36,123 bases of DNA from Verrucomicrobiales bacterium (lineage in GTDB: Bacteria > Verrucomicrobiota > Verrucomicrobiia > Limisphaerales > F1-12-MAGs170). This document shows positions 31,840 through 36,123 of this stretch, piece after piece. The notes beneath the pieces are model-generated. The model did not search any database, was not told the DNA's origin, and worked only from the letters and a program-made list of their open reading frames with translations. The number at the start of each line of letters is the position of its first letter. Within the stretch, counting starts at the first letter, position 1. Location: positions 1-36,123 of the forward strand of contig SXMN01000019.1 in the NCBI GenBank assembly GCA_005777315.1. Reading direction: 5' to 3'. A program made the position numbers and the translations under genes.

Positions 31840-31867
31840 TTGACAAAGAATCGAACCGTTTCATAGT
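31840..31867 (+). promoter_or_regulatory. Sigma-70-like promoter abutting the UVR-protein start
   Basis: TTGACA at 31840-31845 is a perfect -35 box; after 16 bases, CATAGT (31862-31867) is a 4-of-6 match to TATAAT. The predicted transcription start lies at the ATG (31874) or within a base or two, so the mRNA would be nearly leaderless. No Shine-Dalgarno sequence is present before that ATG, which agrees with this reading. Confidence 0.45.
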
Positions 31868-31873
31868 GCCTCC

Positions 31874-32662
31874 ATGAGTTTTGACATCACACCTCTGCTT
31901 GATGGTTGGCATTACCGGCCGGGGGAGATCAGTGTCAGAAAGTTCACCACAAAAGAGGGTATCGAAAAGATACAGTTGCGAGTTGATCTAGGCCTGCTTC
32001 AGATGAGTGCTCAAGGGCGGCCGGACGGGAAACGTCCCTGCGGCCATGAATCGCTCCTCCAGCATCATCAGGCACGCCTTGAGAAGTATAAACTGGAACA
32101 TGATTCGTCCGATGAAGGGTTCGTCCTCCGTGCAGAAGATTGCTCCAAACTGCTGCAGGAATTGATTCAGTATCATCACCGCTACATCTGCCTCTTCCAG
32201 TTGCGTGATTTCGAAGGAGTGATCCGGGATACGAATCGGAACCTGCAAGTGTTCGAGTTCGTCGCCGACTACGCTGCTTCCGAAGAACTGGCCTGGTCCA
32301 TCCAGCAATTCGGGCCTCAACTTCTCATGATGATGACACGCGCCCGGGGCTCGCTCGCGCTCGAAAAGAAGGATATTCCGGCAGCCATAGAAGCTGTCTT
32401 CCAGGGGATCGACTCGATACGACAGTTCTACCGGGATTTCTCCAAGAATGAAGCCGCCGAGCAAAGCGGTGAGATCCAGTCACTCGAGAATTGGGTGAAA
32501 GAACTCCAGGACAAAGCGGCATCCAGCGAACCTCGGCGGGATCTCTCGCCCCGCGAGAAACTAGAAAATGCCATCAACGACGCCGTCCAGCGGGAAGACT
32601 ACGAATCCGCAGCCAGGTTTCGCGACACGCTGCGCAACCTCAATACTTCCTCCGACACATGA
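31874..32662 (+). CDS. UvrB/UvrC-motif (UVR) protein
   Basis: 262 residues. The start SFDITPLLDGWHYRPGEISV with IQLRVDLGLLQMSAQGRPDG is a small beta region that I know from verrucomicrobial UVR-type proteins. The centre is helical and TPR-like (LIQYHHRYICLFQLRDFEGV, ARGSLALEKKDIPAAIEAVF). The C-terminus, PREKLENAINDAVQREDYES followed by AARFRDTLRNL, is a clear UVR motif, the short helix pair through which UvrB contacts UvrC and which McsA-type regulators also carry. There is no helicase or nuclease domain, so it is not UvrB or UvrC itself. A role as adaptor in a stress or proteostasis complex is possible. The stop overlaps the YqeY start (ATGA, 32659-32662). Confidence 0.8.
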   Translation: MSFDITPLLDGWHYRPGEISVRKFTTKEGIEKIQLRVDLGLLQMSAQGRPDGKRPCGHESLLQHHQARLEKYKLEHDSSDEGFVLRAEDCSKLLQELIQYHHRYICLFQLRDFEGVIRDTNRNLQVFEFVADYAASEELAWSIQQFGPQLLMMMTRARGSLALEKKDIPAAIEAVFQGIDSIRQFYRDFSKNEAAEQSGEIQSLENWVKELQDKAASSEPRRDLSPREKLENAINDAVQREDYESAARFRDTLRNLNTSSDT

Positions 32663-33105
32663 GCCTTGTTCAACGTCTGTCGGATGAGATCAAAGCCGCG
32701 ATGTTCGCAAAGGATGCGGAAAGGCTGTCCGCATTGCGAATGCTCAAGTCCGCCATTGGCTACACCCAGATCGAGCGCAAGAACGAAAACCTCTCCGAGG
32801 AGGAAGTCGTTTCGATTATTCAGAAGGAAGCCAAGAAACGTCGCGACGCGAGCGAACAATTCGACAAGGGCGGACGTTCCGAACTGGCCGAGAAAGAGAA
32901 GCGAGAACTCGCCATCCTCGAAGCGTTCCTTCCAAAAGCGCTCTCGGCTGACGAGCTCGAACAACTCGTTCGTGGTGTGATCGCTGAAACCGGCGCTGCC
33001 AGCAAGAAGGACATGGGCGCAGTGATGAAGGCGGCTCAGTCCAAAGTGGCGGGCAGGGCCGATGGGAGGGCGATCAGCGCCATCGTGGCCAGGCTGCTGC
33101 CGTAA
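32659..33105 (+). CDS. YqeY/GatB-tail-domain protein
   Basis: 148 residues from the ATG at 32659, overlapping the UVR gene by 4 bases, so translationally coupled. LVQRLSDEIKAAMFAKDAER followed by LSALRMLKSAIGYTQIER is the typical opening. SIIQKEAKKRRDASEQF, KEKRELAILEAFLPKALSAD and KKDMGAVMKAAQSKVAGRAD followed by GRAISAIVARLL complete the two-helical-domain fold related to the C-terminal tRNA-binding domain of GatB. Stand-alone YqeY proteins are thought to assist tRNA-dependent amidation or bind tRNA, but the role is unsettled. Everything expected of the family is present, and length is normal (about 150). Confidence 0.93.
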   Translation: MSLVQRLSDEIKAAMFAKDAERLSALRMLKSAIGYTQIERKNENLSEEEVVSIIQKEAKKRRDASEQFDKGGRSELAEKEKRELAILEAFLPKALSADELEQLVRGVIAETGAASKKDMGAVMKAAQSKVAGRADGRAISAIVARLLP

Positions 33106-33236
33106 ATCACTCTCTAGGGCGCTTGGCGTCTGTAGATGTCTGCGGCTCATTCCTGACGAACGTGAGTGCAATGCCGCACCATTCATTCCGCTTCTCGTCC
33201 ATCGAGGGAGCAGCAAGCCGCCAATGAATCTGGAGG

Positions 33237-34442
33237 TCAGCGTTTGTGCGAATCCGCCGGCCCGTTGGCAGGGCCAGGGGCGTTGAGGGGGACAGTCGGC
33301 GGCAACCGCACGGGCTTCCACCCCCCCATTCCCAGTCCGATGTCTCTTTCGACAAATTCCCACAGAACCACCTTCTTGTTCTTAAGGAACGCCGGACGGC
33401 CCGCCAATTCCTGTCGCACCAGTGTGGATCCTCCGCCGTCGTTTACCAAGGCCATCAACGGCTGTTTGAGTTCTTTGGCCAGGTGAGCGATGAAACCCGC
33501 CGCTCCTGGTTGATCCTGTTGATAGATCCGCATGAAGCTGTCACCGAGCACGAGAACCTCGGCATCCGCGGCATCTTTGTACGCCTCGCCGTTGTCGCGG
33601 CGAACCACATGAACGCTCGCCACGCTTTCCGGAGCAATGCGGCGCTCGATGAGCGGTGCCTGTAACATTCGCAACACGTCTCCCAGCCGCTGCACCGGTA
33701 CTGGTTGCTCGCTGTATTCGACCTGGCCTGCTCTTACCCAACCCAGTTCCTTGAGGCGGCGCGCCACCACCTTGGCCGCGAGATCAACTCCGGCTGGCGA
33801 CCAATGGGTGTCCTGCGCGAGATAGAGCGGTGCCTGGGAAGCAGCCCCAGCTTCTTGCCGCGCCTGGGCGAACTCTTTGAACAGGTCGATGACTTCGATG
33901 TTGGCCACGCGAAGCCGATCCAGCATATCCTGGGTGCGCAGTGCCAGCACTCCGCGCGGAGGAGCAGCTTGCGGTGTCAACCGGTCCGGATAAACGCTTT
34001 CCTTGTTCGGCACCGGCATGACCACGAGCCGGATGCCATACGCGGCGAGTTGATCGCGAAAATCCACAATGGCTGCAAGCGGATCATTTGTGTCGTTGGG
34101 TGCCTTTGCCTTCTCGGCCCGGGCCAGCATGTTACTGAGCCCGGGTTTGTAGAAATACCACCCCTCGGATCCGATGACCGCTTTCCCTCCGCCGTCCTTG
34201 AGCCATTCGAACTGTGCGAACTGCATCCAGGGCCGGCTCAGTCGAGCAGCCCAATTGGCTGCTTCCAAGTTGTGCTCGTAAGCGCGTAAATTAGCTGCCG
34301 TGGGCGGTTGGTTGAACACTTCGAATACTCGCACTCCGTCCTCCTGTTGCGTTTCTATCAGCACCTGAATCAAAGGCACGGCCCCGATGATGCCAATAAA
34401 CATCAGGATCAGAAACCACTGGGGATCACGGAGTCGGTTCAT
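33237..34442 (-). CDS. AlgJ/AlgX-like SGNH O-acetyltransferase accessory protein
   Basis: About 401 residues from the ATG at 34442 (an in-frame GTG at 34448 directly abuts the upstream gene). One N-terminal membrane anchor (WFLILMFIGIIGAVPLIQVL) leads to a periplasmic domain. GSEGWYFY, LAAYGIRLVVMPVPNKESVY, YLAQDTHWSPAGVDLAA with the catalytic D-x-H-W (Asp about 211), and VLVLGDSFMRIY with the Ser at about 302 are the AlgJ/AlgX SGNH-hydrolase signatures. These proteins take acetyl groups from the AlgI-type membrane channel and place them on an exopolysaccharide. Immediately downstream of the AlgI-like gene on the same transcript. The last 30 residues are Pro-rich. The name algX or algJ is not assigned because the polymer may not be alginate. 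Confidence 0.9.
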   Translation of the reverse strand: MNRLRDPQWFLILMFIGIIGAVPLIQVLIETQQEDGVRVFEVFNQPPTAANLRAYEHNLEAANWAARLSRPWMQFAQFEWLKDGGGKAVIGSEGWYFYKPGLSNMLARAEKAKAPNDTNDPLAAIVDFRDQLAAYGIRLVVMPVPNKESVYPDRLTPQAAPPRGVLALRTQDMLDRLRVANIEVIDLFKEFAQARQEAGAASQAPLYLAQDTHWSPAGVDLAAKVVARRLKELGWVRAGQVEYSEQPVPVQRLGDVLRMLQAPLIERRIAPESVASVHVVRRDNGEAYKDAADAEVLVLGDSFMRIYQQDQPGAAGFIAHLAKELKQPLMALVNDGGGSTLVRQELAGRPAFLKNKKVVLWEFVERDIGLGMGGWKPVRLPPTVPLNAPGPANGPADSHKR

Positions 34443-34448
34443 GGTCAC

Positions 34449-35855
34449 TCAGAATTGAAAATAGAGGAACGGGTTGAATGACTGGGAGAACATCGCCATG
34501 AGCGAGAAAACGAACAACGGCACCACCAACGCGGTTCGCCGCCATGTCAACGGCGACTGTGCCCAGTCATGCGCCTGCAAGGGTTGGAACACCAGTCCGG
34601 CGCATGCTGCCAGAATGATCAGGTGGTAGGGTGTGTAGATTATGGCTCCGAGCAACGGTGTGATGTTCCCCGCCGCGCTGAATCCGAGCATCGCTTGGAA
34701 GTAATTCACCGCTGCCGTGAGGTTGTCAGCGCGGAACAACACCCAAGAAAATAGCATCAGGAGACACGTTAGCGCGATCCGCCCGGGTCGAGGCAGCGCG
34801 TCATAAACGCTCCGTCTGCCCCGCCACCGTTCGGAGACCAGAAGCAGACCGTGGAACGCGCCCCACAACACAAAGTTCCATTTCGCCCCGTGCCACAAGC
34901 CCCCCAGGACCATCACCACGGCAAGATTGAAGTACGTTCGTCCTTCTCCCTTCCGGTTGCCCCCCAGCGCAACATACAAATAATCCCGCAAGACATTCGA
35001 CAACGAGATGTGCCAGCGCCGCCATAGATCCGTGATGCTCTCCGAACGGTAAGGCGCGTCGAAGTTTTTCAGGAATTCAAAACCCAGCATCCGCCCCAGC
35101 CCCACAGCCATGTCCGAATAACCACAGAAGTCGAAGTAGATCTGGAACGCATAAGCCAAAGCTCCCACCCAGGCGTCGAGCGCGCACGGATTGGCCGCGT
35201 TGAAAACAACATCCGCCACCAGCCCGCACGGATTGGCCAGCAAAATCTTCTTGGCAAAACCAACAACGAAGATTGCCACGCCGGACGCAAACCGCGATGC
35301 CGTGTGTTCGCGCTGCTGCAATTGCTCGGCCAGCGTTTTGTACCGGATGATCGGCCCTGCAACGAGATCTGGAAACAAAGCCACGAACGCCGAGAACCCC
35401 GAGAAAGACTTCGCTGGAGTTGCGTGACCGCGATACAGATCCAGGATGTAAGTGAGCGAGTGAAACGTGTAAAAAGAAATGCCAATGGGCAGCACCACTT
35501 GAAGCACTCTGAACTGTTGCGCCCCGGTCGCCGCGAGGATTTGGTTCAACGTCTCCGCGGCGAACATGTAATACTTGAAAATTCCAAGGAAGCTCAGATT
35601 CGTCACCACACAGGCCATCACCGCGAGCTTTTGCTGAAGCCGGGTGGCGCCCGGCCGGGTGATCACTTTGCCCCAGAGGAAGTCCATGATGGTCGTGAAC
35701 AGCATCAGGCCCGCGAACCATGGCTCCCACCAACCATAGAAGACGTAGCTGCCCAGTGTGATCCAGACGTTGCGCCAGGCAAGAGGCAGGTTGTAATAGA
35801 CCAGCAGAAACAGCGGCAGAAAATAGAAGATGAAAATTTGAGTGGTGAAGACCAT
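34449..35855 (-). CDS. MBOAT-family O-acyltransferase (AlgI-like)
   Basis: 468 residues with about ten membrane helices, first FIFYFLPLFLLVYYNLPLAW. Family marks: SYVFYGWWEPWF, LPIGISFYTFHSLTYILDLY, FVALFPDLVAGPIIRY, IYFDFCGYSDMAVGLGRMLG, LWRRWHISLSNVLRDYLYVA, LGGNRKGE and LGGLWHGAKWNFVLWGAFHG, which has the catalytic His of MBOAT enzymes. AlgI-like proteins move acetyl groups across the inner membrane for polysaccharide O-acetylation by an AlgJ/AlgX-type partner, which is the next gene: the stop at 34449-34451 is directly followed by a possible GTG start at 34448. Together they form a two-gene O-acetylation cassette. No synthase or export gene is in the window, so the polymer is unknown. Confidence 0.93.
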   Translation of the reverse strand: MVFTTQIFIFYFLPLFLLVYYNLPLAWRNVWITLGSYVFYGWWEPWFAGLMLFTTIMDFLWGKVITRPGATRLQQKLAVMACVVTNLSFLGIFKYYMFAAETLNQILAATGAQQFRVLQVVLPIGISFYTFHSLTYILDLYRGHATPAKSFSGFSAFVALFPDLVAGPIIRYKTLAEQLQQREHTASRFASGVAIFVVGFAKKILLANPCGLVADVVFNAANPCALDAWVGALAYAFQIYFDFCGYSDMAVGLGRMLGFEFLKNFDAPYRSESITDLWRRWHISLSNVLRDYLYVALGGNRKGEGRTYFNLAVVMVLGGLWHGAKWNFVLWGAFHGLLLVSERWRGRRSVYDALPRPGRIALTCLLMLFSWVLFRADNLTAAVNYFQAMLGFSAAGNITPLLGAIIYTPYHLIILAACAGLVFQPLQAHDWAQSPLTWRRTALVVPLFVFSLMAMFSQSFNPFLYFQF

Positions 35856-35942
35856 GACCTAAGAACAAGTAGAGATTGACCCAGGAAAACAATAGCGCCG
35901 CCCTCGAACGAACCGGCTCATGCCCGATGGCGGAACCATGCG

Positions 35943-35956
35943 CTGGTATTTACCAG
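35943..35956. promoter_or_regulatory. Palindrome upstream of the O-acetylation genes
   Basis: CTGGTATTTACCAG has perfect 6-base arms around TT, and the flanks GCG and CGC extend the symmetry with one bulged T. It lies 88 bases upstream of the algI-like start and could be an operator for that transcript. The rest of the end region (35856-36123) shows no gene I can support. Two proline-rich frames are open to the right edge on the minus strand, but they have no family character. Confidence 0.35.
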
Positions 35957-36123
35957 TCGCTCTCAGATGGTGGTGGCAGGCATATCTTCTGACCTCAGAT
36001 GAGATGGGGCGGACTGAAAAAGCAATGGCGAGTTGAAATCCCTGCGAACGGGACGGTATTCAGGCGGGCGAGCGGATGGGCGCCAGGGGCACCGGTTGCG
36101 GGGCAGTGTGCGGGAGAGGCTCA

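Noticed and set aside
1..36123. tRNA, rRNA, CRISPR arrays, integrases or prophage genes
   Set aside because: Looked for by eye on both strands. No cloverleaf with CCA-type features, no regularly spaced repeats and no transposase or integrase motif was found. A covariance-model scan would be decisive for tRNAs and small RNAs.

Overview
The window reads as a GC-rich bacterial chromosome segment, most likely from the Verrucomicrobiota (Pedosphaera/Limisphaerales-like). The support is: a signal peptidase I with the long N-terminal helix and large insert I associate with that phylum; a PVC-type protein made of a sugar-dehydrogenase-like propeller fused to a c-type heme domain; very large secreted SBBP/CSLREA/beta-helix proteins; several small proteins I know mainly from PVC genomes; weak or absent Shine-Dalgarno sites; and many GTG/TTG start candidates. 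The assignment is inference from protein character, not from a marker search.

Layout. Positions 1-1508 hold the 3' end of lepA and lepB. Positions 1879-6113 interleave small toxin-antitoxin-like genes with housekeeping genes: a frameshifted RelE/ParE-like gene, an orphan antitoxin-like ORF, kdsB-hicB-hicA-pyrG as a tightly coupled chain, and a nucleotidyltransferase overlapping a small partner. Positions 6185-8605 encode a secreted protein of 14 propeller-type repeats. folC (8710-10062) converges on a roughly 1790-residue secreted protein (10278-15653, minus strand). Then come a cytosolic sulfite-oxidase-like molybdoenzyme, a palindromic intergenic repeat, prfB with its programmed +1 frameshift, a small beta-rich protein, trpC, a radical SAM enzyme (minus) and the PVC-type heme-binding protein (minus). 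Upstream of the last gene lies a MITE-like inverted-repeat element.

Positions 23478-25444 hold an 84-residue histidine-kinase-DHp-like protein and an ECF sigma factor / membrane anti-sigma-like / Spy-CpxP-like three-gene unit, which resembles an envelope-stress or metal-sensing module. On the minus strand follow a WecG/TagA glycosyltransferase gene and an RraA-family gene, then about 860 bp with little coding potential, then rnc with a conserved upstream partner. On the plus strand follow a two-TM TPR-like protein, a class III aminotransferase-fold enzyme with a Cys-rich insert (possible PbfA-like lyase), a UVR-motif protein and a YqeY protein. The window closes with an AlgI/AlgX-like polysaccharide O-acetylation pair on the minus strand.

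I saw no rRNA, tRNA, CRISPR array, phage or transposase gene. The strongest candidates for something under-described are the nucleotidyltransferase/small-protein pair, the TA-like islets between housekeeping genes, the two intergenic inverted-repeat elements, and the orphan DHp-like protein.
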